From a sulfur-oxidizing endosymbiont of Gigantopelta aegis (GTDB lineage: Bacteria; Pseudomonadota; Gammaproteobacteria; GRL18): a DNA stretch of 64,000 bases. Under the pieces are notes generated by a model. The model did no database searches. It saw only the letters and a list, made by a program, of their open reading frames with translations, and was not told where the DNA came from. Every line of letters starts with the position of its first letter. The first letter of the stretch is position 1. This document shows, in pieces, positions 12,166 through 20,383 of this stretch. The stretch is from assembly GCF_016097415.1 (NCBI RefSeq), contig NZ_JAEHGE010000001.1, positions 1,580,015 to 1,644,014 on the forward strand, written 5' to 3'. A program made the translations under genes and the position numbers.

Positions 12166-12651
12166 ATGGTGAAACAACGATTCTGCTTGCTTATGTGCTT
12201 GTTATTTACGATTAATTTATCTATGGCGCAAGCTATGGAAACTAAGGATAAAGATTCTGAAGATTTAGCGCATTTTCAGCCTGTGTTGAGTTATGAATTT
12301 AAACAATTATTTTATGATGCTGATCTGTCTGCAGGTGAAGAATATTTTATGCGTAAATGCTCTTCTTGCCACGATAGTGAAAAAAGTGATACGCATGGTA
12401 AGGGGCCTAATTTATGGAATATATTTGGCCGCAAAGCGGGTACGGCAAAAGGTTTTGAGTATTCGGATGCGATGCGCCAGTCAGGCCATATTTGGAATTT
12501 TGCAACCCTTAATTATTATTTGACCCGTACTGAACGGGCAGTGCCGGGGCGTATTATGAATTTTAGAGGCATTCGTCAGGATAAGTATCGGGCAAAGTTA
12601 TTACTTTTTTTAAGCACGATGAATGATGTTGCACCTGTTTTGCCAAAGTGA
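12166..12651 (+). CDS. Secreted class I cytochrome c
   Basis: A 161-aa monohaem c-type cytochrome. A signal peptide (FCLLMCLLFTINLSMAQA) is followed by a short spacer, then CSSCH (Cys65, Cys68, His69), HGKGPNLWNIFGRKAG as in mitochondrial-type/c2 cytochromes, and PGRIMNFRGI with Met131 as probable sixth ligand. It should carry electrons in the periplasm. Upstream in-frame starts exist (12100, 12163). ATG 12166 was chosen for its AAGAG ribosome-binding site and a compact signal peptide. Its redox partners are not identified. Confidence 0.85.
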   Translation: MVKQRFCLLMCLLFTINLSMAQAMETKDKDSEDLAHFQPVLSYEFKQLFYDADLSAGEEYFMRKCSSCHDSEKSDTHGKGPNLWNIFGRKAGTAKGFEYSDAMRQSGHIWNFATLNYYLTRTERAVPGRIMNFRGIRQDKYRAKLLLFLSTMNDVAPVLPK

Positions 12652-12730
12652 TTTAAGAAAAAAACGAGGGACGTTTGAAAGTGGTGTCTCCAACCAGACT
12701 TACCCACCTTTTTAGCACCCATTTCGAACT

Positions 12731-13990
12731 CTAACAATGAACCTCCGGTAGTTCATCCCATTGGCTGGTATAAGACGGGGAGCGATAAGCTTGACGCATG
12801 AGCCATTTTTTATGCACGCCTTCAGCGGCAACATAAATTGAATTTTTACCATAATGCTGGTTGATTTTATCCATGGTATTCATAAGCTGATCGGTTTTTA
12901 TTGCTTGTCCAGCATGAAAAAGATCCAATTGTTGATGTTTCTTTTCACTGAGATCTAATAAGCCCACGCCGACTTTAATGTAGGCGATATTGGCCTTGAA
13001 AATTTGTTTAATGACCTGGCGAGCAAGGTTTGAAATGAGTCGGGTATCATTGCTGGGATAGGGTAATTGTATAACACGTTGTTGATTGTAAAGTGGATTT
13101 TCGTAGCTGACGCAATAGAGTAAGACTTGTATTGAAGCACAGAGCGATTGTTGTGCGCGCAGTTTTTCACAGGCACGGGCAACATAGAGGCTGGTGGCAT
13201 CCAAAATACTTTGCAAATTGCTGGTTTTGTTGGCGAAAGAGCGGGAGCAATATATTTGCTTTCTGATGTTGGGAATTTCATCCAGTGACAAGCAGGCATG
13301 ACCATTGAGTTCTTCAATGATCCGCTCGACGCAGACATTAAAGTAGCGCCGTATGTATTTAGGATCGGCATTGGCCAATTCCAATGCGGTATAGATATTT
13401 AAGTCGGCCAGACGTTTGGCAAAGCGTGTTGAGATCCCCCAAATATTATCGACCGGCGTTCTTTTTTTCATCCAGTCCCATTTCTTTTTATTGTCGAGTA
13501 CACAGACGCCTTGGCACTTGGCGATGTTTTTAGCGGCATGGCTCGCTAGTTTGGCCAGTGTTTTGCTGGGTGCAATGCCCACACCAACAGGTAATGCTGT
13601 ATGTTGATAAACTGTTTGTTTGATATGGCGTCCATAAGCCTCTATGGATTGAGTATTGCTATGATCTTCAAGATAAAGAAACATTTCATCGATGCTGTAG
13701 ATTTCAATATGTGTAGCAAATAACTTTAAGGTGCTCATGACACGGGCGGATAAATCACCATAAAGTGGATAATTACTGGAAAACAGGGTGACGTTTTTCT
13801 GTTGCATCCAAGGCTTTATGGCTGCTGTGGTTTGTAGGTTACCGATCCCCAATGCTTTTGCCTGAGGAGAACGTGCGACGATAAAACAATCGTTATTAGA
13901 CAGTACAACGACAGGCTTATTACGTAGATCGGGACGAAAAACTTGTTCACATGAGGCGTAAAAACTATTGCAGTCAACTAAACAAAACAT
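12731..13990 (-). CDS. umuC: DNA polymerase V catalytic subunit UmuC
   Basis: A Y-family translesion polymerase of 419 aa (E. coli UmuC is 422). MFCLVDCNSFYASCEQVFRP holds the first metal-binding Asp, and SIDEMFLYL holds the paired catalytic Asp-Glu. NNDCFIVARSPQAKALGI and an HhH region (PVDNIWGISTRFAKRL) are also family features. It lies 12 bases after umuD in the same operon. With cleaved UmuD it forms Pol V, used in SOS mutagenesis. Confidence 0.95.
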   Translation of the reverse strand: MFCLVDCNSFYASCEQVFRPDLRNKPVVVLSNNDCFIVARSPQAKALGIGNLQTTAAIKPWMQQKNVTLFSSNYPLYGDLSARVMSTLKLFATHIEIYSIDEMFLYLEDHSNTQSIEAYGRHIKQTVYQHTALPVGVGIAPSKTLAKLASHAAKNIAKCQGVCVLDNKKKWDWMKKRTPVDNIWGISTRFAKRLADLNIYTALELANADPKYIRRYFNVCVERIIEELNGHACLSLDEIPNIRKQIYCSRSFANKTSNLQSILDATSLYVARACEKLRAQQSLCASIQVLLYCVSYENPLYNQQRVIQLPYPSNDTRLISNLARQVIKQIFKANIAYIKVGVGLLDLSEKKHQQLDLFHAGQAIKTDQLMNTMDKINQHYGKNSIYVAAEGVHKKWLMRQAYRSPSYTSQWDELPEVHC

Positions 13991-14002
13991 ACTTATCTAT
14001 GG

Positions 14003-14404
14003 TTAAGACTGAGGGGTAATATGATGGCGTATGGAGTGAATCACTACGCCTTCGATAATGAGCTCAGAAAATTCACTGAGTTTGATTGGGCTATAATTAT
14101 TGTTGGCAGCCCGTAGACAGCGGTTTTGCTTATCCAGTATTTTGCAAGTGAGTTGACCATCAATGGCGGCAATAATAATTTGCCCCTGTTGTGCTTCGAG
14201 ACTGCGATCAACAATCAATAAGTCACCATCATAAATACCACTGCCTTCCATCGAATCACCACGAGCGCGTGCCATATAGGTAGCAGCCGGGTGTTTGATG
14301 AGGTAGATATTTAAGTCCAGACTGCGTTCCATATAGTCATCAGCAGGGGATGGAAATCCTGCGGGGACGGAATGGAGAAAGAGGGGGATGCTTAATAATT
14401 TCAT
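14003..14404 (-). CDS. umuD: Pol V accessory subunit UmuD (self-cleaving S24 peptidase)
   Basis: A 133-aa LexA-fold protein. The RecA-stimulated cleavage site is visible as PAGFPSP, i.e. Ala15-Gly16 (E. coli has Cys-Gly). The catalytic pair is Ser51 in GDSMEGSG and Lys88 in DGQLTCKIL, with the same 37-residue spacing as in E. coli. It is shorter than E. coli UmuD only at the N-terminus. I could not find a convincing LexA operator upstream, and no strong ribosome-binding site precedes the ATG. SOS control is therefore assumed from the family. Confidence 0.94.
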   Translation of the reverse strand: MKLLSIPLFLHSVPAGFPSPADDYMERSLDLNIYLIKHPAATYMARARGDSMEGSGIYDGDLLIVDRSLEAQQGQIIIAAIDGQLTCKILDKQNRCLRAANNNYSPIKLSEFSELIIEGVVIHSIRHHITPQS

Positions 14405-14587
14405 GATTTTTTAAAATAATGTACGATAATCAAATTATAGCTTGTTAAGAAAAAATGTCCAGAATAATCGGGAGTTTTTAAAAAAGTGGAAAGGGAGTGA
14501 AATCGTTGTTATTTTTCTATACACTCTTGTTAGCCTATATTCTGTAAATTTGCTGGGCCAATAGAATGAGCGTGGAATTAAGAGTAA

Positions 14588-15124
14588 ATGAATGAAACAA
14601 ATGTTTACATTGGTCTGAGTAATCCTAAAAGTCCGGATAATGTTAATTCAGTGAAGCGTGCAGCGGGTAATTATGGCGTTGATGCGATTTTTTATACTGG
14701 GACGCGCTATCCTCGGGCATTAAAGTTAAATCCCGGTGGAGTGAATATGAGTCGGGATGTGAGTTTGAACATTCCGCTGAACGGTGTTGATGATTTGCTT
14801 GAGGTGAAAGTTGAGTGCATGCAAATCGTCTGTGTTGAATTTGTCGAAGGTGCTATCGCGCTACCGGATTATCAGCATCCTGATAAGGCTTTTTATATTT
14901 TTGGACCGGAAGATGGTAACTTGACTCAGGCTATTATCGATCAGGCTGATGCAGTGGTTTACGTGCCGACGCGCGGGTGTATGAATTTGGCGGCAACGGT
15001 GAACGTGTTATTGTATGATCGGCTTGCTAAGTCGAATCAAACTGCTATTGGAGAAGAGCTGATTCGACAGAGTCGGGATAAGAATAATAATCTTAAAGTA
15101 ATAAAAAAGTGTGATTTTAAATGA
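14588..15124 (+). CDS. SPOUT (TrmH family) RNA methyltransferase
   Basis: A 178-aa protein with the SAM-binding knot of the SpoU/TrmH superfamily. The knot motifs are FGPEDGNLTQAI (about 115-126) and VPTRGCMNLAATVNVLLYDR (about 138-157). The third motif departs from the usual SLNVS core (NLAAT here), so the target RNA is hard to predict. No RNA-binding extension is seen. Its stop overlaps the ycgL start by four bases (ATGA), so the two form an operon. 2'-O-ribose methylation is the family's usual reaction. Confidence 0.85.
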   Translation: MNETNVYIGLSNPKSPDNVNSVKRAAGNYGVDAIFYTGTRYPRALKLNPGGVNMSRDVSLNIPLNGVDDLLEVKVECMQIVCVEFVEGAIALPDYQHPDKAFYIFGPEDGNLTQAIIDQADAVVYVPTRGCMNLAATVNVLLYDRLAKSNQTAIGEELIRQSRDKNNNLKVIKKCDFK

Positions 15125-15408
15125 AAACAGTGATTTATAAGGGACATAAAAAGCAGGATAGCTATTTGTATCTTGAGCAGGAAGATGATTTTTCTCGAGT
15201 GCCGGAAATATTGCTAACGTCTTTGGGGCAACTTGAATTGGTAATGACGATAGAGTTAAACCAGGATAAAAAACTGGCTCAGGCTGATGCTGTCCGAGTT
15301 ATGGCCTCATTAACAGAGGATGGGTTTTATTTACAAATGCCGAGTGAGTCTGAGCGTTTGGCTTTGTCGGGTAAAAAGCCGGTATCTAATCCGATTCCCT
15401 CGCTTTAA
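15121..15408 (+). CDS. ycgL: YcgL family protein
   Basis: A 95-aa protein matching E. coli YcgL: KTVIYKGHKKQDSYLYLEQEDDFSRVPEIL at the start (compare YLYVEKKDDFSRVPEEL) and LTEDGFYLQMP near the end. YcgL is a small alpha/beta protein of unclear function, confined largely to gammaproteobacteria. It is translationally coupled to the methyltransferase upstream. Its end overlaps the convergent membrane-protein gene by 23 bases. Confidence 0.9.
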   Translation: MKTVIYKGHKKQDSYLYLEQEDDFSRVPEILLTSLGQLELVMTIELNQDKKLAQADAVRVMASLTEDGFYLQMPSESERLALSGKKPVSNPIPSL

Positions 15409-15736
15409 TTTGCCGTTTGAAATAACCAAAGCGATACAGCCAAAAAGGCATGGCAATGACCTCACCGATGACGGCGGGCATACTAATGCGGTTGTTGTAT
15501 AAAATCAATTCAGGATCAAAAGGCCAAAAAAGCCAGATGGGCAGGGCGATAGCATAGGCGCTGATATAGGTCAGGGCTAGGCAGGAAAGAGCATCTCTAA
15601 TGGTTCTGCGATTAGTATTTGAAGTAAGAAAACGTGCCATGAGTAGCCATTGCCCAATCGTGATTATCACTTGAATGGGCGCATTGACTGATAGGGCTAG
15701 CCATGCGGCTTCGATGATTTGTGCTAGGGAAGGCAT
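15386..15736 (-). CDS. Small integral membrane protein (hypothetical)
   Basis: I do not recognise this 116-aa protein. It has about three hydrophobic segments (near 8-34, 48-73 and 86-104) and a basic C-terminus (FGYFKRQIKARESD), which by the positive-inside rule would be cytoplasmic. It lies 12 bases beyond the end of argF on the same strand, so it may be the last gene of the argD-argF unit or simply its neighbour. Confidence 0.6.
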   Translation of the reverse strand: MPSLAQIIEAAWLALSVNAPIQVIITIGQWLLMARFLTSNTNRRTIRDALSCLALTYISAYAIALPIWLFWPFDPELILYNNRISMPAVIGEVIAMPFWLYRFGYFKRQIKARESD

Positions 15737-15748
15737 GGTCTCTAATAC

Positions 15749-16675
15749 TTAGTAAGAGGCTTTGCCCATTAAGAATTCTAAGAGTGCTTTTTGTGCATGC
15801 AGGCGATTCCCCGCCTCATCCCAGACTACACTTTGCTTGCCATCAATGACTGAGGCGCTGACTTCTTCACCGCGATGTGCTGGTAGGCAATGCATGAATA
15901 TCGCATCATTATCTGCCTGTGCCATGAGCTTATCATCGACAAAATAGCCGTTAAAGGCTTTTTCCCTACGTGCTTGTTCTTCTTCCTGCCCCATGGATGT
16001 CCAGACATCGGTAACGATTAAGTCTGAAGCAGTAGAAGCTGCCATTGGATCACGAATAATTTCCACCTGATCGCCCGCCGCAGAAAAAATTTCAGCATCG
16101 GGATCATAGCCTTCAGGGCAGGCAATATTCAGTTTGAAGCCCCATTGACGGGCGGCATTAATATAAGAATGGCACATATTATTACCATCACCCACCCAAG
16201 TTACTGTTTTGCCTTCAATACTCCCTCGGTGTTCCTGATAGCATTGCATATCAGCAAGTAATTGACAGGGGTGATACATATCAGTGAGAGCATTAATGAC
16301 AGGTACGGATGAATATTGGGTAAAGGTTTCTAATTTCTCATGCTCAAAGGTGCGGATCATTATAATATCAACCATTTGAGACAATACGCGGGCGCTGTCT
16401 TCAATGGGTTCACCACGACCGAGTTGAGTATCTCTGGGAGATAAGAACAAAGCGCCGCCACCAAATTGCACCATGCCCGTTTCAAAGGAAACGCGGGTAC
16501 GGGTGGATGATTTTTCAAAAATCATTCCCAGCATACGATTTTTTAATGGCTCGTAGATATCACCGGCTTTCTGCATTTTTTTTAATTCTACAGCACGAGT
16601 GGTCATATTTCTCAGTTCAGTACTGGAAAAGTCCATTAAAGTTAAAAAGTGGCGTAATTTAGTTTCAGTTGTCAT
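15749..16675 (-). CDS. argF: Ornithine carbamoyltransferase
   Basis: Forms citrulline from ornithine and carbamoyl phosphate. The 308-aa protein has the carbamoyl-phosphate loop STRTRVSFE (about 54-62), [10 protein letters not shown], and the ornithine-site [11 protein letters not shown] (about 262-272), all in place. The start ATG is preceded by GGAGAAG. It follows argD by 46 bases on the same strand. With argA at 5279 it places three arginine genes in this region, though not in one operon. Confidence 0.96.
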   Translation of the reverse strand: MTTETKLRHFLTLMDFSSTELRNMTTRAVELKKMQKAGDIYEPLKNRMLGMIFEKSSTRTRVSFETGMVQFGGGALFLSPRDTQLGRGEPIEDSARVLSQMVDIIMIRTFEHEKLETFTQYSSVPVINALTDMYHPCQLLADMQCYQEHRGSIEGKTVTWVGDGNNMCHSYINAARQWGFKLNIACPEGYDPDAEIFSAAGDQVEIIRDPMAASTASDLIVTDVWTSMGQEEEQARREKAFNGYFVDDKLMAQADNDAIFMHCLPAHRGEEVSASVIDGKQSVVWDEAGNRLHAQKALLEFLMGKASY

Positions 16676-16721
16676 TTTTTCTTCTCCTGCGATGCAGGTT
16701 GCTCTTATAAAGTGTTCTAGG

Positions 16722-17909
16722 TTATTTGCTAGCGATAAATGCTTTGATTAAGTCGCTAACAATGGCGATGATTTCATCGGCTTGTTCATTGCTACTGATT
16801 AGTGCCGGTAATAAACGAATGACGCTATCAGCGGTGACGTTGATCAAGAGTTTTTTATCTAAGGCTTGTTTGACTAATTCAGTGCAGGGTTGATTCAGTT
16901 CAACGCCTATCATCAAGCCCTTGCCGCGAATATCTGTTACTGCACCCTGAGCAATTAAATCGGCCAGAGACGCTTTGAAGCCTTGTAGAAAATAGTCGCC
17001 TAATTCAGCGGCACGTTTGTCTAGTTGTTGTGCTTGCATGGTCGTGACAGTGGCTAGCGCTGCGGCACAGGCCAGGGGGCTACCACCAAACGTTGAGCCA
17101 TGAGTGCCGGGCACTAACATTTCAGCTGCTTTGCCCTTGGCTAAACAGGCGCCAATAGGAAAACCATTACCCAGGCCTTTGGCTAAGGTCATGACATCCG
17201 GTACTATAGCGCTATGTTGTCCGGCAAACCATTTGCCGGTACGACAAACACCGGTTTGAATTTCATCAAGAATCATCAGCAGATCATGCTTATCACAAAA
17301 CTGCCGTATCGCGGGTAAATAAGTGCTATCAGGGATGCGTAAGCCCCCTTCACCCTGAACCGGCTCGACCATAATGGCGACAATGTTGTCATTATTTTCG
17401 GTGGCCTGTTTGATAGCATCCATATCATTATAAGCAACATGAATAAAACCACGCACTAAGGGCTCAAAGCCTGCCTGTACCTTGGGGTTGCCGGTTGCTG
17501 ATAAGGTCGAAAGCGTGCGCCCGTGAAAACTTTGATTGGCCACAATAATCGTTGGTAAATCAATATTTTTACTATGGCCAAAACGCCGTGCTATTTTTAT
17601 TGCGGCTTCATTGGCTTCGGCACCGGAATTACTGAAAAATACCCGCTCCATTGCGGATAATTCACAGAGCTTGTCGGCCAGTTCTTCCTGCTTTGGAATA
17701 CCATATAAATTGGAGGTATGCATCAAGGTTTTAGCTTGTTCAGCAATGGCCTGGGCAACTGCGGGATGGCTATGACCCAGACCACAGACAGCAATACCTG
17801 TGAGCGCATCGAGATAGCGTTCACCCTGTTCATCAAAAAGATAGCAGGCTTCTCCTTTGACGAAACTGACCGGTAAACGGCCATAGGTATTCATGATATG
17901 ATCAGGCAC
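16722..17909 (-). CDS. argD: Acetylornithine aminotransferase
   Basis: A class III PLP-dependent aminotransferase that makes N-acetylornithine; many ArgD proteins also act in lysine synthesis. Motifs are [44 protein letters not shown], and the PLP lysine in [14 protein letters not shown]. The GTG at 17909 was chosen because GAGGATG precedes it by a good distance. This gives 395 aa starting (M)[16 protein letters not shown], as in relatives. A longer frame from TTG 17945 has no such support. A strong promoter and a hairpin lie upstream. Confidence 0.94.
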   Translation of the reverse strand: MPDHIMNTYGRLPVSFVKGEACYLFDEQGERYLDALTGIAVCGLGHSHPAVAQAIAEQAKTLMHTSNLYGIPKQEELADKLCELSAMERVFFSNSGAEANEAAIKIARRFGHSKNIDLPTIIVANQSFHGRTLSTLSATGNPKVQAGFEPLVRGFIHVAYNDMDAIKQATENNDNIVAIMVEPVQGEGGLRIPDSTYLPAIRQFCDKHDLLMILDEIQTGVCRTGKWFAGQHSAIVPDVMTLAKGLGNGFPIGACLAKGKAAEMLVPGTHGSTFGGSPLACAAALATVTTMQAQQLDKRAAELGDYFLQGFKASLADLIAQGAVTDIRGKGLMIGVELNQPCTELVKQALDKKLLINVTADSVIRLLPALISSNEQADEIIAIVSDLIKAFIASK

Positions 17910-17968
17910 TGAAACATCCTCAAAACAAATAAATGATAGGCTCAATCTAATAAGGCTAAGCCTAAAAT

Positions 17969-17995
17969 AAAAAAAGCAGCCGGTAAGACTGCTTT
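17969..17995 (-). terminator. Terminator-like hairpin in the argD leader
   Basis: On the minus strand AAAGCAG (17995-17989) pairs with CTGCTTT (17979-17973), followed by a run of seven T. It lies about 60 bases before the argD start and begins only about six bases after the predicted transcription start. No upstream minus-strand gene exists that it could terminate. It may stabilise the 5' end, or it may attenuate transcription. Confidence 0.55.
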
Positions 17996-18007
17996 AGTGG
18001 ACTGAGC

Positions 18008-18036
18008 ATTATAATAATTTTAGCGGGCAATATCAA
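18008..18036 (-). promoter_or_regulatory. Predicted sigma-70 promoter of argD
   Basis: On the minus strand TTGATA (18036-18031) and TATAAT (18013-18008) are separated by exactly 17 bases. The expected start is near 18001, giving a leader of about 92 nt. An ArgR box was looked for; only a weak, incomplete match (GATTCA on the minus strand near 18079) was seen. Confidence 0.65.
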
Positions 18037-18100
18037 TAGCACTGATTTATTGGGCTTAATGCGTTAATGGCCTGTTTTGAATCATATTTATAGCGCAAGA

Positions 18101-19006
18101 ATGGATAATACGAGCATGCTGAGCATAGAACAAAGAAATAAAGCCTATCTGGACTGGGTTAATGAGTGTAATCAATACCAGGTGAGTGATTTTCATCCCT
18201 TTTTTATTGATGATGTCGTATTGGGTTATGTGCATAAAGAGAAATTATCTGTTTTTGATGATTTTCCACATATTTTTTCTCATGATGTTTTTCAGGGGCG
18301 TGAAGGACTGACCTTTCAGCCGACAATTAATGATTTTGAGCGTCGCACTCAGGCCGCCGATGAAGTCGCTAAAGCTTGGTATCAATCCGGTGTAATTAGT
18401 TCTTGGGTGGGGGAGCAATACGATGTCAGTAGCGGTTTTAATCATCGTTCTTATTTCACCATAGAGCGTGCCGCATCATCATTATTAGGCATAAAAAAAT
18501 ACGGTATACACCTTAACGCTTGGGTGGAGAAAGATAATGAAATGTACCTCTGGGTAGCACGACGTGCTCGAGATAAACATACTTTTCCCAGCAAGCTTGA
18601 TCACCTTGTAGCCGGTGGTCATGGTGCAGGTTATAGCATTGAGGAAACGATGGTAAAAGAATGTGCAGAAGAAGCCAATATTCCTGAGGCCATTGCCTTG
18701 CAAGCCAAAGCGGTTTCACTGGTTTCTTATGTGATGGATATTAAACAAAAATTACAGCAGGATCATTTATTTGTTTATGACTTACAATTAGGCGTTGATT
18801 TTGTGCCAGAAAATACCGATGGCGAAGCCGAAGAGTTTTATCTTTGGCCTATAGATAAGGTGCTGGATTGTGTTGCGACGACACGAGATTATAAAACCAA
18901 TTGTAATTTAGTGATCATTGATTTTGCCGTGCGCCATGGTTTTTTAAAACCGGATGAGCCTCATTATATGGATATTTGCTCAGGATTACAGCATTGTAAG
19001 CTTTAG
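18101..19006 (+). CDS. DUF4743/Nudix hydrolase domain protein
   Basis: A 301-aa protein with an N-terminal DUF4743-type region (about 10-120) and a Nudix domain (about 125-290). The Nudix box is of the divergent DUF4743 form: VAGGHGAGYSIEETMVKE followed by CAEEANI, with Lys for the canonical Arg and Asn for the canonical Gly. Relatives in fungi and plants are annotated as thiamine-pyrophosphokinase-related and include hydrolases of thiamine diphosphate analogues. The substrate here is unproven. The start is uncertain (TTG 18077, ATG 18101 or 18116). The gene is divergent from argD. Confidence 0.82.
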   Translation: MDNTSMLSIEQRNKAYLDWVNECNQYQVSDFHPFFIDDVVLGYVHKEKLSVFDDFPHIFSHDVFQGREGLTFQPTINDFERRTQAADEVAKAWYQSGVISSWVGEQYDVSSGFNHRSYFTIERAASSLLGIKKYGIHLNAWVEKDNEMYLWVARRARDKHTFPSKLDHLVAGGHGAGYSIEETMVKECAEEANIPEAIALQAKAVSLVSYVMDIKQKLQQDHLFVYDLQLGVDFVPENTDGEAEEFYLWPIDKVLDCVATTRDYKTNCNLVIIDFAVRHGFLKPDEPHYMDICSGLQHCKL

Positions 19007-19012
19007 GGTTAA

Positions 19013-19099
19013 TGATGCGCTTCGTACCTCAGCAGCATCCTACGGGACAAATAGTTGTGAAAAAATATGTAGGATGCCGCTGAGGTACGAAGCGCATCA
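19013..19099. repeat. Inverted pair of the dispersed 31-bp repeat
   Basis: The arms 19013-19043 and 19069-19099 are 31 bases each and complementary at 30 positions, with a 25-base loop between. They form a strong hairpin seven bases after the Nudix stop codon. A related single copy lies at 4018-4048, and a partial one at 40264-40282. The pair has the layout of a REP/BIME unit and could end transcription or protect the mRNA. Confidence 0.8.
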
Positions 19100-19178
19100 A
19101 TATAAAATACATTGCGATATTTATTTAGCAAGCCGTCAGTTTAAAATTTCAGACCCAAAATAAGGATATCACCCTCCA

Positions 19179-20261
19179 ATGAAAAAAATAATTATAATAA
19201 TGCTGTTAATTATTTTCACCAGCTATATGTTTACTCGTGAAAACGATATGGGTGAACTCGACCCCGGTCTGGGAAAATCCATTATCGATCTGCATGTTCA
19301 TGTTGCAGGCCTAGGCTATGGTGATAGTGGTAGTTTTGTCAGTGAGCAGATGCGAAATAACCCTCGTTTTCCAATTTACCTTTGGTCAATGGATGTGTCA
19401 GAGGATGAGCTAGTTGAACAAGGTGATCAAATTTTATTTGCCAAACTCAGTGCTAAAATTGCGGATTCAAAGACGGTTAAAAAGGCCGTTGTGTTAGCCA
19501 TGGATGGCTATATTGATTTAGAGGGGGCGACAAAAGGGTTGTTAAATAAAAGCAAAACCCAAATTTATGTACCCAATGATTATGTGGCAAAAGAAGTCGC
19601 CAAATATGACAACTTGCTCTTTGGTGCCAGCATTAACCCTAATCGCAGTGATGCCTTAGAGCGTTTACAACAGGCTAAGGATAATGGTGCGGTATTGGTT
19701 AAATGGATTCCTTCGATAATGAATATTAATCCCGCCAATCCTAAGCTCATTCCTTTTTATCAATTAATGAACAAGCTGAACATGCCATTGCTAACCCATA
19801 CTGGGATGGAAAAATCGTTTGCCGATGCACGTGATGGACTGGCTGATCCCAAACGCTTGAAGCTACCCTTAGAACAAGGTGTGACCGTCATTGCTGCACA
19901 TATCGCTACCACCGGAGAAAGTGAGGGAGAGGATAATTTTCAACGTATTTTACCCATGCTAAGGAAGTATTCAGGCCTCTATGTTGATATTTCCAGCTTA
20001 ACGCAACTCAATAAACTGAACTATTTAGCCAGTGCATTGCAGGAAGAAGGCCTGAGCCAAAAAATGCTGTATGGCACTGATTGGCCCTTGCAGTTTTTTC
20101 CGCTTATTTCACCCTGGTATCACATTAATCATATCAGTATCAAAGATGCATTTCGTGTTGGTGGTATCAAAAATCAATGGGATCGGGATGTGGCTTTGAA
20201 AGTGGCCTTTTCTGTGCCGAATGCCGTGTTTTTAAGAACAGGGAAAATAATTGGCGAGTAA
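19179..20261 (+). CDS. Membrane-anchored amidohydrolase family protein
   Basis: A 360-aa TIM-barrel metal-dependent hydrolase of the Amidohydro_2 (ACMSD-like) group. Visible metal ligands are the HxH of IDLHVHVAG (about 37-45), the His of LLTHTGME, the His of VIAAHIATTG, and the Asp of YGTDWPLQ. The N-terminus (IIIIMLLIIFTSYMF) is a signal anchor, so the domain should face the periplasm, which is unusual for this family. A ribosome-binding site AAGGA lies 14 bases before the ATG. It stands alone. The substrate is unknown. Confidence 0.78.
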   Translation: MKKIIIIMLLIIFTSYMFTRENDMGELDPGLGKSIIDLHVHVAGLGYGDSGSFVSEQMRNNPRFPIYLWSMDVSEDELVEQGDQILFAKLSAKIADSKTVKKAVVLAMDGYIDLEGATKGLLNKSKTQIYVPNDYVAKEVAKYDNLLFGASINPNRSDALERLQQAKDNGAVLVKWIPSIMNINPANPKLIPFYQLMNKLNMPLLTHTGMEKSFADARDGLADPKRLKLPLEQGVTVIAAHIATTGESEGEDNFQRILPMLRKYSGLYVDISSLTQLNKLNYLASALQEEGLSQKMLYGTDWPLQFFPLISPWYHINHISIKDAFRVGGIKNQWDRDVALKVAFSVPNAVFLRTGKIIGE

Positions 20262-20383
20262 GTATTGGGCAGGGAGTATCCCATAATATGGTCTATTAAT
20301 TGCATCTTCATGTTATGCCTTTGGTATATTTAAAATAATGTACTAAGCTTTATAAGGTAATTATTTTTTTGAGGAAATTGAGC

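Noticed and set aside
14405-14587. Possible LexA box upstream of umuD
   Set aside because: No CTGT-N8-ACAG-like sequence is present; the A+T-rich partial dyads seen are not convincing.
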